A stretch of 48,926 bases of DNA from an uncultured Bacteroidota bacterium (GCA_903837285.1 CAILUD010000132.1:1-48926), one strand, 5' to 3'. Positions 1 to 8,274 are shown, counted from the first letter of the stretch. Program-made: numbers and translations. Notes: a model not told the origin generated them from the letters alone.

Positions 1-1073
1 CATTGTCCGCATGATTCGTGATGATAAAAACGTGAATAATTCATTAAACTATGAACCATACATGTTGTTTCATCCATCACAATAAATCCACCGGAACCCA
101 TCATAGTTCCTGTTTCAAATCCTCCATCTGCAAGAGATTCGTATGAAAGTAACAGTGGTTCACCTTTGGCAGTTTTTAAAATTAATTCAGTTGGAAGAAT
201 AGGAACCGAACTGCCTCCAGCAATTACAGCTTTTAATTTTTTCCCGTTTTTAATTCCACCTAAATATTTTTCAGAATAAATAAATTCCTCAACAGGTAAT
301 CCCATTTCAATTTCATAAACACCGGGTTTATTTATATGCCCGCATGCTGAAATTAATTTTGTTCCAGTGCTTTTTCCAATACCCACATTTGCATATTCAC
401 AACCACCGTGATTGATAATCCAAGGAACAGCAGCAATAGTTTCCACGTTGTTAACAACAGTTGGATTTTGATATAAACCCTTAATTGCAGGAAATGGTGG
501 CTTCATCCGTGGATTTCCACGTTTACCTTCAAGTGCTTCTATTAATGCAGTCTCTTCACCACAAATATAAGCGCCACCACCAGGATGACAATATAAATCT
601 AGAGAGAAATCAGTTCCTAAAATATTTTTTCCTAAAAATCCTTTTGCATATGCCTCTTCAATTGCCTGATCAAGAATTTTCATCAGATAAAACCATTCGC
701 CCCTAAGGAAAATATAAGCGGTATTTGCACCTAATGCAAAACTCGAAAGTATCATTCCTTCAATTAGCAAATGAGGGTTTTTAAGTATCAAATAATGATC
801 TTTAAATGTTCCAGGCTCACCCTCATCGGCATTGCATAACAAATAACGTGGGTTGTTTGTGCTTTTATCAATAAAGCTCCATTTCATTCCTGTTGGAAAT
901 CCTGCACCTCCACGTCCACGTAATCCTGATTTTTTAACTTCATCAACAACATTCTCAGGCGACATGGTTTTCAGCGCTTTTTCAACCGCTGCATAACCTC
1001 CCTGTTTTCTGAAAGTTTCAAACTTTCCGAAATCAGGAGTTTCTATATTCGCCAAAAGAATTTTCTTTTCCAA
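1..1073 (-). CDS. nuoF: NADH-quinone oxidoreductase subunit F (partial, runs off left edge)
   Basis: This is the FMN- and NADH-binding subunit of the complex I peripheral arm, which takes electrons from NADH and passes them to the iron-sulfur chain. The translation shows the NADH-binding glycine-rich stretch (GLRGRGGAGFPTGMKW), then CNADEGEPGTF. At the window edge it reaches ESCGQC, the start of the Cys motif that binds cluster N3, so the last part of the protein lies outside. No ATG is available near the beginning. The first plausible start is TTG at 1071-1073, 11 nt after the nuoE stop; an in-frame ATT three codons earlier is possible. It is the sixth gene of a nuoABCDEF operon. Confidence 0.93.
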   Translation of the reverse strand, partial: MEKKILLANIETPDFGKFETFRKQGGYAAVEKALKTMSPENVVDEVKKSGLRGRGGAGFPTGMKWSFIDKSTNNPRYLLCNADEGEPGTFKDHYLILKNPHLLIEGMILSSFALGANTAYIFLRGEWFYLMKILDQAIEEAYAKGFLGKNILGTDFSLDLYCHPGGGAYICGEETALIEALEGKRGNPRMKPPFPAIKGLYQNPTVVNNVETIAAVPWIINHGGCEYANVGIGKSTGTKLISACGHINKPGVYEIEMGLPVEEFIYSEKYLGGIKNGKKLKAVIAGGSSVPILPTELILKTAKGEPLLLSYESLADGGFETGTMMGSGGFIVMDETTCMVHSLMNYSRFYHHESCGQ

Positions 1074-1084
1074 TTTACAAATTG

Positions 1085-1618
1085 TTATATTTCGTAAGGG
1101 TTTTTATGACTTACTTTATTATTTTTATCAAAATCAGTTATTAATTCATCTATTTTTTCTTTTGTCATGTTTCCATGATAATCCCAACCCACCTGAATTA
1201 CTGGTGCATTTCCACAATCGGCCAGGCATTCTACAAGTTTTATTGTGAATTTGCCATCAGAAGTTGTTTCGCCAGCTTTTATTTTAAGTTTATTTTCTAG
1301 GTGCATAATAATTTCTTCAGCACCACAAAGCCAACATGGTCCTGTTCTACAAACCTCAATAACACAATTACCAACTGGTTTAGTATTATACATTGAATAA
1401 AATGTTGCAACTTCATATACTTCAATGGGAAGAATATTTAAAATTGAAGCAACATAATCCATAACAGGAACTGAAAGCCAACCACCAAATTCTGCTTGCG
1501 CAATATGCAATACAGGCAATAACGCTGACTTTTGTTTTCCTTCAGGGTAATGAGAAACAATCTTGCTTACAAGTGCAAGGGTTTGTTCTGAGAATATTAT
1601 TTTTTGTTCAATGTTCAT
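1085..1618 (-). CDS. nuoE: NADH-quinone oxidoreductase subunit E
   Basis: This is the thioredoxin-fold 2Fe-2S subunit (24 kDa type) that pairs with NuoF in the NADH dehydrogenase module of complex I. At 177 residues it has the family's usual length. The four cluster N1a cysteines are visible as C-R-T-G-P-C near residue 91 and C-L-A-D-C near residue 131. It begins with ATG. Between this gene and the upstream nuoD lie about 110 bp that contain an imperfect palindrome (1645-1698), while the rest of the operon is tightly packed. Confidence 0.96.
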   Translation of the reverse strand: MNIEQKIIFSEQTLALVSKIVSHYPEGKQKSALLPVLHIAQAEFGGWLSVPVMDYVASILNILPIEVYEVATFYSMYNTKPVGNCVIEVCRTGPCWLCGAEEIIMHLENKLKIKAGETTSDGKFTIKLVECLADCGNAPVIQVGWDYHGNMTKEKIDELITDFDKNNKVSHKNPYEI

Positions 1619-1644
1619 TCTTATTTCAACATTTTACTTTTTTT

Positions 1645-1698
1645 GTCACACTGAGTGTAGTCGAAGTGTGTTTACCTTTCGACTACGCTCAAGGTGAC
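1645..1698. repeat. REP-like imperfect palindrome inside the nuo operon
   Basis: The arms GTCACACTGAGTGTAGTCGAA (from 1645) and its near reverse complement (ending at 1698) form a long hairpin between nuoD and nuoE. The core, GTCAyyCTGAG followed by GTAGTCGAAG, recurs in diverged form at 5064-5120, 16226-16299 and 34344-34422, so it belongs to a dispersed family. It sits in transcribed operon sequence, where it could stabilise mRNA or partly stop transcription. Confidence 0.8.
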
Positions 1699-1730
1699 TT
1701 TATTTATTTATATTTGCATACATTTTTCTA

Positions 1731-2972
1731 TCATGCGTCTAATTCTCCTGCTATAACATTCATACTGCTCATTGTTAATATAGCATCTGACAACATACTA
1801 CCTTTAATCATTTCAGGAAAAGCCTGATAATAAATAAAACAAGGTCTTCTGAAATGCAAACGATATGGAGTTCTTCCTCCATCACTTACTAAATAATAAC
1901 CAAGTTCGCCATTTCCGCCTTCAACACAATGATATATTTCTCCCTTAGGAGCATCAATTTCGCCCATCACAATTTTAAAATGGTAAATAAGCGATTCCAT
2001 GTTATTATATACTTTTTCTTTTTTTGGTAAAACTACATTTGGGTAATTTGCCTGAAAAGTAGTTTTATCATCCATTTTATCAAGCTTATCTATTGCTTGT
2101 TGTATGATTCTAAGACTTTGCCACATTTCTTCGCCACGAACAGTAAAACGATCGTATGTGTCACCTTGTGTTCCAATAGGAATATCAAAATCAAAATCTT
2201 CATAGGAACTGTATGGGTTCATCACACGAACATCGTAATCAACACCGGCAGCTCTTAGGTTTGGACCTGTAAATCCATAGTTCAAAGCTTTTCTTGATTC
2301 AATAGGTCCAACACCAATTGTTCTGTTCATGAAAATTCTATTTCGTAACAACAGACTTTCAAATTCTTTATAAACAACTGAAAATTCTTTTAAAAACTTT
2401 TTAATCTTTACCCATGCAAGATCACTAAAATTTCTTTCGAAACCACCAACACGACCCATATTCGTTGTGAGACGTGTGCCACAGATTTCTTCGTAAATTT
2501 CGTAAATCTCTTCGCGTTTTTCAAAAAGATATACAAAGCCAGTTAATGCACCGCTATCGACACCTATAACAGAATTGCAAATTAAATGATCTGAAATTCT
2601 TGCAAGTTCCATAACAATGATCCGAAGATACTCAACTCTTTTTGGCAATTTAATATCTAAAAGTTTTTCGACCGTCATATGCCAACCCATATTATTTATG
2701 GGTGAAGAGCAATAATTCATACGATCAGTGAGTGGTGTAATCTGATAAAAAGGTCGTCGTTCTGCAATTTTTTCAAATGCTCTGTGAATATATCCTATAG
2801 TTTGTTCAGTATGGTCAATAAATTCACCATCCATGGTAAGAATATTCTGGAAAACACCATGCGTAGCAGGATGCGTAGGGCCAAGATTAAGAGTAATAAA
2901 CTCTTTATGCTCCTCGTGCGCAATATCTGCGGGATCAATATATTTACTAATATCTTCGTTAAGGTTTTCCAT
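1731..2972 (-). CDS. nuoD: NADH-quinone oxidoreductase subunit D
   Basis: This is the 49 kDa-type subunit of complex I, related to the large subunit of NiFe hydrogenases, and it helps form the quinone-binding chamber next to NuoB. The translation carries the family hallmarks: NLGPTHPATHGV near residue 29, the HRAFEK segment, and PKGEIYHCVEGG toward the C terminus. Length 413 is normal for a stand-alone NuoD; nuoC and nuoD are separate here, not fused. The ATG follows the nuoC stop by 3 nt, which indicates co-translation in the operon. Confidence 0.97.
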   Translation of the reverse strand: MENLNEDISKYIDPADIAHEEHKEFITLNLGPTHPATHGVFQNILTMDGEFIDHTEQTIGYIHRAFEKIAERRPFYQITPLTDRMNYCSSPINNMGWHMTVEKLLDIKLPKRVEYLRIIVMELARISDHLICNSVIGVDSGALTGFVYLFEKREEIYEIYEEICGTRLTTNMGRVGGFERNFSDLAWVKIKKFLKEFSVVYKEFESLLLRNRIFMNRTIGVGPIESRKALNYGFTGPNLRAAGVDYDVRVMNPYSSYEDFDFDIPIGTQGDTYDRFTVRGEEMWQSLRIIQQAIDKLDKMDDKTTFQANYPNVVLPKKEKVYNNMESLIYHFKIVMGEIDAPKGEIYHCVEGGNGELGYYLVSDGGRTPYRLHFRRPCFIYYQAFPEMIKGSMLSDAILTMSSMNVIAGELDA

Positions 2973-2975
2973 TAA

Positions 2976-3488
2976 TTATCTTCCAAACATTTTATCGTTT
3001 TTATCTTCACGTTTCTGGTCCTCCAAAGGGAATTCCTTTCTTAACGGGAAAAAATCAATATCTTCCATATTTAATATACGTTTCAAATTTGGGTGACAAG
3101 AAAATTTTATCCCAAAAAAATCATAAGCTTCTCTTTCCATCCAGTTTGCAGCTTTAAAAATTCCTGTAGCTGTAGGAAATTCAGGATTATTACCTGAAGT
3201 AAATGACTTTATCCTGATTCGTAAATTATTTTTAAAACTATGTAAGTGGTAAACAACTCCAAATTGCTGATCAGAATCAGGAAAATGCATTCCACATAAT
3301 GTTGTTAAAAACTGAAATTGCAACTCTTTATCTTTATTTAAAAAACGTAATAACTCTACAATTCTATTCTTTGTTATAGTAAAAGTAGGCATATCCTTAA
3401 TCACCTCAAATGATGAAACATCTGAGCCAAACTGTTGTTGCAATTTGTTTTTAAGAATTTCTACTATATTGTTATCAACAACAAACAT
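2976..3488 (-). CDS. nuoC: NADH-quinone oxidoreductase subunit C
   Basis: This is the 30 kDa-type peripheral arm subunit of complex I, which binds NuoD. At 170 residues it shows the conserved middle motif of the family, ANWMEREAYDFFGIKFSCHP, and the C-terminal LRKEFPLE. It sits between nuoB and nuoD with gaps of 5 and 3 nt. It starts with ATG. Confidence 0.96.
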   Translation of the reverse strand: MFVVDNNIVEILKNKLQQQFGSDVSSFEVIKDMPTFTITKNRIVELLRFLNKDKELQFQFLTTLCGMHFPDSDQQFGVVYHLHSFKNNLRIRIKSFTSGNNPEFPTATGIFKAANWMEREAYDFFGIKFSCHPNLKRILNMEDIDFFPLRKEFPLEDQKREDKNDKMFGR

Positions 3489-3493
3489 AATTT

Positions 3494-4030
3494 TTAATCT
3501 ATACCATAAGAGTTTAAAAGTCTTTTGTATTCCTCGCTTTGACGGCGTCTCAGACTTTCGCTACCAATTAAATCCTGTATTTTCATAATACCATCAATAA
3601 TTTGTTCTGGTCTGGGCGGACAACCAGGCACATATACATCAACAGGTATAACTCTGTCAATTCCTTGCATTACCGAATATGTGTCGAAAATACCACCGCT
3701 AGAAGCACATGCACCAACAGCAATTACCCAACGAGGTTCAGCCATTTGCATATATACTTCTTTAAGCACTGGCCCCATTTTTTTTGCTACAGTTCCCATA
3801 ACCATTAATAAGTCGCTCTGACGTGGCGAAAAACTTAAGCGCTCTGAACCAAATCTTGCTAAATCATAATGAGCACCCATAGTTGCCATAAACTCGATGC
3901 CACAACATGAAGTGGCAAAAGGCAAAGGCCAAATTGAATTCTTTCTTGCTAAACCAACAGCTTTCTGTAACGTGGTTGCAAAATAACCATGTCCGCTAAC
4001 TCCATCAGGTGCTTCTGTATAGTTTACCAT
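3494..4030 (-). CDS. nuoB: NADH-quinone oxidoreductase subunit B
   Basis: This subunit carries the terminal 4Fe-4S cluster N2, which hands electrons to quinone. The adjacent cysteine pair of the N2 motif is visible (ATSCCGIEFM), with the remaining ligands in GACASSGG and VPGCPPRPE. I chose the ATG at 4028-4030 (MVNYTEAPDG), which lies one nucleotide after the nuoA stop. A longer reading starts with TTG at 4048, adds six unconserved residues and overlaps nuoA. About 178 residues, normal for the family. Confidence 0.96.
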   Translation of the reverse strand: MVNYTEAPDGVSGHGYFATTLQKAVGLARKNSIWPLPFATSCCGIEFMATMGAHYDLARFGSERLSFSPRQSDLLMVMGTVAKKMGPVLKEVYMQMAEPRWVIAVGACASSGGIFDTYSVMQGIDRVIPVDVYVPGCPPRPEQIIDGIMKIQDLIGSESLRRRQSEEYKRLLNSYGID

Positions 4031-4031
4031 A

Positions 4032-4412
4032 TTATTTTTCCCAATCAAAGGCTCCTTTTAACATTAAATATCCAAATCCCGAAAGAAGCAAAGCAGAAAA
4101 CGAAACAACACCTACAAAGCCTTGAATTCCTAACTCTTTAAAATTAACAGCCCAAGGATATAAAAAAATCACTTCCACATCAAACAACACAAAAAGAATA
4201 GCTATTACAAAATATTTAACTGAGAACGGACTTCTTGCATTTCCCATCCCCTCAATTCCACATTCAAAATTTTCTAGTTTTTGCTTGGTATTTCTTTTGG
4301 GGCCAAGCATATGAGTTGCAATCATTGTAGTTACAACAAACCCTAAAACCACAAATGATTGAATCATTATTGGTAAATAGTCAATAGGAGTATATACTTT
4401 TGCGCAAATCAT
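4032..4412 (-). CDS. nuoA: NADH-quinone oxidoreductase subunit A
   Basis: This small membrane subunit of complex I has three transmembrane helices. The family signature is clear: FECGIEGMGNARSPFSVKYF, then ILFVLFDVEVIFLYPWA, whose acidic residues lie in the membrane near the quinone channel. The frame is open up to a TTG at 4433, but a Bacteroidota -7 element (TATTTTTG) covers 4431-4438. Transcription should therefore begin downstream of that TTG, so the ATG at 4410-4412 is the better start. It is the first gene of the nuo operon. Confidence 0.93.
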   Translation of the reverse strand: MICAKVYTPIDYLPIMIQSFVVLGFVVTTMIATHMLGPKRNTKQKLENFECGIEGMGNARSPFSVKYFVIAILFVLFDVEVIFLYPWAVNFKELGIQGFVGVVSFSALLLSGFGYLMLKGAFDWEK

Positions 4413-4430
4413 GACTAATTTTAAAGCATA

Positions 4431-4438
4431 CAAAAATA
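4431..4438 (-). promoter_or_regulatory. Predicted nuo operon promoter, -7 element
   Basis: TATTTTTG on the minus strand fits TAnnTTTG and lies about 19 nt upstream of the chosen nuoA ATG. No clear -33 TTG was found at the usual distance. Confidence 0.45.
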
Positions 4439-4590
4439 ATCATTTTAACATATAAAATTAAAGTTATTTGGAATAATTCTAATCTGCATTTGAAGAAATT
4501 TTTAATATGCACAAAATCAGCATTAATAAACAACTATTGATTATTTAAGAATACAAAACTTAATACCTTAAACTTAGATTATTTTTTTAT

Positions 4591-4618
4591 TTTGGTACTT
4601 TATATTTTCTTATATTTG
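4591..4618 (+). promoter_or_regulatory. Predicted Bacteroidota promoter for the lipoprotein at 4638
   Basis: TTTG at 4591-4594 and TATATTTG at 4611-4618 are separated by 16 nt, close to the -33/-7 arrangement of Bacteroidota. The ATG is 20 nt further on. This region lies between divergent genes. Confidence 0.55.
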
Positions 4619-4637
4619 TACTATAAATGTTTTAGTT

Positions 4638-5042
4638 ATGAAAAAAATATTATTTGCTTTACTTGTTCTTACAACTGTTTATTTAATTTCTTGTCAAAAA
4701 GATGAAGACCCAGAAATAAATACTACAAGCATTGAAGGATCATGGAAATGTGTTGAAAATAGTGCAACTTATGGAACACAAAATTATTATGTGGACATTT
4801 CAACAGATGCTGCAAACTCAAATAAAAAAATAATCGACAATTTTTTTGGCTTAGGTTTGGGTGCAATAGTTATGGCTACTCAAAGTGGACAAACTCTCAC
4901 AATTTCTAATGCTGTTCAACTAGGGCACACATTTAATGGAAACGGAACTATTTCTTCAAATTATAATTCAATATCCTGGACTTACACTGTTGATGAAGGT
5001 AATGGACCTGAAAATGTAACTGCTACTTACACGAAAATGTAA
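4638..5042 (+). CDS. Lipoprotein, lipocalin-like
   Basis: This 134-residue protein begins with a typical lipoprotein signal peptide ending in the lipobox L-I-S-C, so Cys19 is the likely lipidation site. The following QKDEDPE is acidic, as is common in exported Bacteroidota lipoproteins. The mature part starts with EGSWKCVE and has alternating beta-type segments ending in SWTYTVDEG, which resembles small lipocalin-like lipoproteins of this phylum; the ligand is unknown. It stands alone, with its own promoter and a palindrome behind it. Confidence 0.75.
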   Translation: MKKILFALLVLTTVYLISCQKDEDPEINTTSIEGSWKCVENSATYGTQNYYVDISTDAANSNKKIIDNFFGLGLGAIVMATQSGQTLTISNAVQLGHTFNGNGTISSNYNSISWTYTVDEGNGPENVTATYTKM

Positions 5043-5063
5043 TTATATTTAGAAAAAACAAAT

Positions 5064-5120
5064 GTCATACTGAGGCTCTCGAAGTATGACGCTGTCACTC
5101 TTCGAGAGCCTCAGAGTGAC
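5064..5120. terminator. Palindrome between convergent genes, likely bidirectional terminator
   Basis: Two 21-nt arms (5064-5084 and 5100-5120) share the core CTGAGGCTCTCGAAG and its reverse complement around a 15-nt loop. The element lies 22 nt after the lipoprotein stop and 4 nt before the lpdA stop, where a terminator for both is expected. There is no strong T-run. It belongs to the same repeat family as 1645-1698. Confidence 0.6.
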
Positions 5121-5123
5121 TAA

Positions 5124-6512
5124 TTATAAATGTATAACTTCACCATAAGCAGCAGCTGCTGCTTCCATTATAGCTTCACTCATTGTTGGGTGCGGATGAA
5201 CAGATTTAATTAATTCGTGACCTGTAGTTTCAAGATTTCTTGCAACAACTAATTCGGCAATCATTTCTGTAACATTTAACCCTATCATATGAGCTCCTAA
5301 AAGCTCGCCATATTTTGCATCAAAAATAAGTTTTATAAATCCATCTTTATTACCAGCTGAACTTGCTTTACCAGATGCAGAAAATGGAAATTTACCAACT
5401 TTTATTTCGTGACCTTTTTCTATTGCCTGTTTTTCAGTCATACCAACTGATGCAACTTCAGGAGTTGTATAAACACAACCTGGTATATTGTTATAATTTA
5501 AAGGATGAGGGTTTTTTCCTGCAATTTTCTCAACACAAATAATTCCTTCGGCAGAAGCCACATGTGCCAAAGCTTGACCATGAACTATATCTCCAATTGC
5601 AAAAACGCCCGGAATATTTGTTCTATAAAAATCGTCAACTTTTATTTTTCCTTTTTCCAATTCTATTCCTAATTCTTCAATTCCAATATTTTCTAAATTA
5701 GGTGTAATTCCAACTGCTGATAAAACTATTTCTGCTTCAATTGTCTGATTTCCTTTTTTAGTTTCTATATTTACTTTACAAATATCATTTTCAAAATCAA
5801 CACTCGTAACATTAGCCTCAAGTAATATATCAATTCCCACTTTTTTAAATGATCGTGCAAGTTGTTTGCTTACTTCTTCATCTTCCAAAGGAATAATATT
5901 TGGCATAAATTCAACTATTGTAACCTTTGTTCCCATTGCATTATAAAAATATGCAATTTCGCTGCCAATTGCTCCAGAGCCCACAACTACCATCGATTTT
6001 GGAAGATTAGGTAAAGTTAGTGCCTGACGATAACCAATAATTTTAACTCCGTCCTGTTTCAAACTTGGCAATTCGCGTGAACGAGCTCCTGTTGCAATAA
6101 TTATATTTGTTGCAGAATATGTTTGTGTATTTCCATCTGCAGAAGTAACCTGAACCTCTTTATTTCCGATTAATTTTCCTGTACCAGCAATTACTTCAAT
6201 TTTATTTTTCTTTAATAAAAACTGAACACCTTTGCTCATTCCTTCTGCAACGGCACGACTACGCGCAATTACTTTTTCAAAATCGGGCTTAGCATCATTT
6301 ACAATTATTCCATAATCTGCGGAATGCTTTGCATATTCTAAAACCTGTGCACTTTTTAATAAAGATTTAGTAGGAATACAACCCCAATTAAGGCAAATTC
6401 CGCCCAGTTCTGAGCGTTCAATAACTGCTGTGTTTAATCCTAATTGTGATGCTCTGATTGCAGCTACGTAGCCACCAGGTCCAGATCCTAAAACTATTAA
6501 ATCGAAATTCAT
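5124..6512 (-). CDS. lpdA: Dihydrolipoyl dehydrogenase
   Basis: This FAD-dependent disulfide oxidoreductase (E3) reoxidises lipoyl groups of 2-oxoacid dehydrogenase complexes or of the glycine cleavage system. It has 462 residues, the family norm. The FAD-binding GSGPGG is at residues 9-14, the redox-active disulfide is C40/C45 in GGICLNWGCIPTKS, a second NAD-binding GSGAIGSE lies near residue 180, the second FAD motif is GDI near 308, and the catalytic HPHPTMSE is at 439-446. It is not next to E1/E2 genes, so the partner complex cannot be told. A perfect 17-bp inverted repeat lies directly upstream of its ATG. Confidence 0.96.
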   Translation of the reverse strand: MNFDLIVLGSGPGGYVAAIRASQLGLNTAVIERSELGGICLNWGCIPTKSLLKSAQVLEYAKHSADYGIIVNDAKPDFEKVIARSRAVAEGMSKGVQFLLKKNKIEVIAGTGKLIGNKEVQVTSADGNTQTYSATNIIIATGARSRELPSLKQDGVKIIGYRQALTLPNLPKSMVVVGSGAIGSEIAYFYNAMGTKVTIVEFMPNIIPLEDEEVSKQLARSFKKVGIDILLEANVTSVDFENDICKVNIETKKGNQTIEAEIVLSAVGITPNLENIGIEELGIELEKGKIKVDDFYRTNIPGVFAIGDIVHGQALAHVASAEGIICVEKIAGKNPHPLNYNNIPGCVYTTPEVASVGMTEKQAIEKGHEIKVGKFPFSASGKASSAGNKDGFIKLIFDAKYGELLGAHMIGLNVTEMIAELVVARNLETTGHELIKSVHPHPTMSEAIMEAAAAAYGEVIHL

Positions 6513-6515
6513 AAA

Positions 6516-6571
6516 GGGTAGAATTATTTTTTGCTAAGGTAATATGTTTTAACGAAAAAATAATTCTACCC
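6516..6571. repeat. 17-bp perfect inverted repeat in the lpdA leader
   Basis: The arms at 6516-6532 and 6555-6571 (GGGTAGAATTATTTTTT and its exact reverse complement) are 22 nt apart. In lpdA sense the second arm ends 3 nt before the ATG. It may terminate transcription of the M56-TonB gene that ends at 6590, or fold in the lpdA leader. Confidence 0.7.
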
Positions 6572-6589
6572 GTTTACAATAATTTTCTG

Positions 6590-7846
6590 CTATTTAAGCT
6601 GAAAATTTATTGGAATTGTAAATTGAACATTAACAGCTACACCTCTGTTTTTACCTGGGGTCCAGTTTGGTAAAGACTTTATTACGCGTAAGGCTTCTTC
6701 GTCGAGTAGTTTATCTACACCTCTTGCAATTGTAACATTTTTTACGCTACCATCTTTTGAAACAACAAATTGCACAAACACTTTTCCAGTAATACCATTT
6801 TCTTTAGCTACCTGTGGATACTTAACATTAGAAGCTATAAAATTCATTAGCGCATCATTACCACCCGGAAATTCAGGAGTATTTTCAACCTCAACAAATA
6901 CTGAATCTGCAGAATTTATTTCATTTGTTTCTGTTGATTGATCTGATGACAAAGCATCTTTTACAATGTTTTCGGGATTTTTCATTTCAGATTCGCAAGA
7001 AAACACTCCAATCAGAAGAAACAATACTGGTATGACCGACAACAGTTTTAGTTTTGCCGCCCAATTTGACTTTGATTTGTTTAACATAAGCATTCTTTTT
7101 AAAGTTATTGATTGATTTAAGTTGTTGGCTAACCCAAGCTTAAAACCAACAGCATGTTCTAAAAGGAGCAGACGATATCCGGTGGTGTCGAAGCCCTGCT
7201 CAACAACTCCTTCATCAGCCAGATATTCATGGGTATTTTTTATTGCAGTTTTTATTTTCCAGACAAAAGGATTAAACCATAACAAAGCAGTGATTAATTC
7301 TATAAAAAGATTATCAACGCTATGCATTTGTTTTACATGAACATTTTCATGAGTTAATATTTTGGGTAAATCACCAGAATCTATAAGCCTGTTTGGGATT
7401 ATTATATAATTAAAGAATGAACAAGGTGGAATATCTTTATTAGTTTTTATTAATTTATAGTCTCCATCAGAAGTTATTTCTGATTTATTTATAAAATTGG
7501 AAGACAGTATTATAATTCTAAATAAATATCTAATTAGAAAAAATGAGGCAATAGCTATATATACAATGAAAATAATCGAAAATATATTTAAACTATAATT
7601 AGATATCAAAGATTGATTTGAAAAGACATTAACTGTATTTAGAGTTTCAGAAAAAGTTGATGGAATCTTAATTGTCTGATTAGAGAAATGAAATAGTGGC
7701 AGAATAAATGAACCTAAAACCGTAAAAATTAAATAAAACCTATTTAGCTTAAAAAATGTTTCATTCTTTAAAAAAGCAAAATAGACAAAGTAAAATGCAG
7801 CTGTGCATGCAGTTACTTTAAGCAGATATAAAAAAATATCATTCAT
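6590..7846 (-). CDS. M56 (BlaR1-like) membrane metallopeptidase with C-terminal TonB domain
   Basis: This is a predicted membrane sensor peptidase. The N-terminal part has several hydrophobic helices (within residues 1-120). The zinc-protease motif H-E-N-V-H is near residue 166 and is followed by the family-typical LLWFNPFVWK. Another helix (LLSVIPVLFLLIGVFSC) comes near residue 270. Beyond it, about residues 322-418 form a TonB C-terminal domain with EFPGGNDALMNFI, GKVFVQFVV and NVQFTIPINF. M56 proteins normally cleave a partner BlaI-type repressor, and the adjacent upstream gene encodes one with only 2 nt between them. The TonB-like domain in place of a beta-lactam sensor is common in Bacteroidota; its signal is unknown. 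Confidence 0.9.
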   Translation of the reverse strand: MNDIFLYLLKVTACTAAFYFVYFAFLKNETFFKLNRFYLIFTVLGSFILPLFHFSNQTIKIPSTFSETLNTVNVFSNQSLISNYSLNIFSIIFIVYIAIASFFLIRYLFRIIILSSNFINKSEITSDGDYKLIKTNKDIPPCSFFNYIIIPNRLIDSGDLPKILTHENVHVKQMHSVDNLFIELITALLWFNPFVWKIKTAIKNTHEYLADEGVVEQGFDTTGYRLLLLEHAVGFKLGLANNLNQSITLKRMLMLNKSKSNWAAKLKLLSVIPVLFLLIGVFSCESEMKNPENIVKDALSSDQSTETNEINSADSVFVEVENTPEFPGGNDALMNFIASNVKYPQVAKENGITGKVFVQFVVSKDGSVKNVTIARGVDKLLDEEALRVIKSLPNWTPGKNRGVAVNVQFTIPINFQLK

Positions 7847-7848
7847 AA

Positions 7849-8223
7849 TTATTTCTTTTTAGAATTAATTTCTTTTTCGATAATTACTTTAAGTTCTTCT
7901 AGTTCTTTTAATGACAGATTCTCGTTTTTAGAAAAATATGAAAACATTGATTGAAATGAATTTTCAAAATAATTTCCTACAAATTTTTTCATTGTTTTTT
8001 GAGTGTACTCTTCTTTGCTAACAACAGGAAAATATTCGTAAGTATTTCCATATGCTTTATATGAAACAAATCCTTTTTTCTCGAGTATCCTTATTATTGT
8101 TGATACAGTATTATAAGCAGGTTTTGGATTATCAAAAAGTTCGACTACATCTTTAACAAATCCCTTTTCTAATTTCCAGAGATTTTGCATTACCTGCTCT
8201 TCTGCTTTTGTAAGTTCTTTCAT
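7849..8223 (-). CDS. BlaI/MecI family transcriptional repressor
   Basis: This is a small winged-helix DNA-binding repressor, released from DNA when cleaved by an M56 protease. The sequence shows the family pattern: LTKAEEQVMQNLWKLEKGFVKDVVE, then PAYNTVSTIIRILEKKGFV (the recognition helix) and the YxYxP wing (TYEYFPVVSKEEY). The start is the ATG at 8221-8223; a longer reading begins with an upstream TTG. The next gene (M56-TonB) follows after 2 nt. Its own promoter contains a nested dyad (8253-8288), which suggests autoregulation. Confidence 0.93.
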   Translation of the reverse strand: MKELTKAEEQVMQNLWKLEKGFVKDVVELFDNPKPAYNTVSTIIRILEKKGFVSYKAYGNTYEYFPVVSKEEYTQKTMKKFVGNYFENSFQSMFSYFSKNENLSLKELEELKVIIEKEINSKKK

Positions 8224-8243
8224 GATCAAATAATTTTTCAATA

Positions 8244-8274
8244 CAAATATACAACTATAAACTTAGTTTGTCAA
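8244..8274 (-). promoter_or_regulatory. Promoter of the BlaI/M56-TonB operon
   Basis: On the minus strand TTG (8272-8274) and TATATTTG (8244-8251) are separated by 20 nt, a close match to the Bacteroidota -33/-7 promoter. The repressor ATG lies about 20 nt downstream. Confidence 0.65.

Noticed and set aside
485..706. A 73-codon open frame on the plus strand
   Set aside because: It lies fully inside nuoF on the other strand, has no recognisable domain and is a shadow of its codons.
4046..4048. TTG start of nuoB overlapping nuoA
   Set aside because: It adds six residues not expected in NuoB; the ATG at 4030 lies just behind the nuoA stop.
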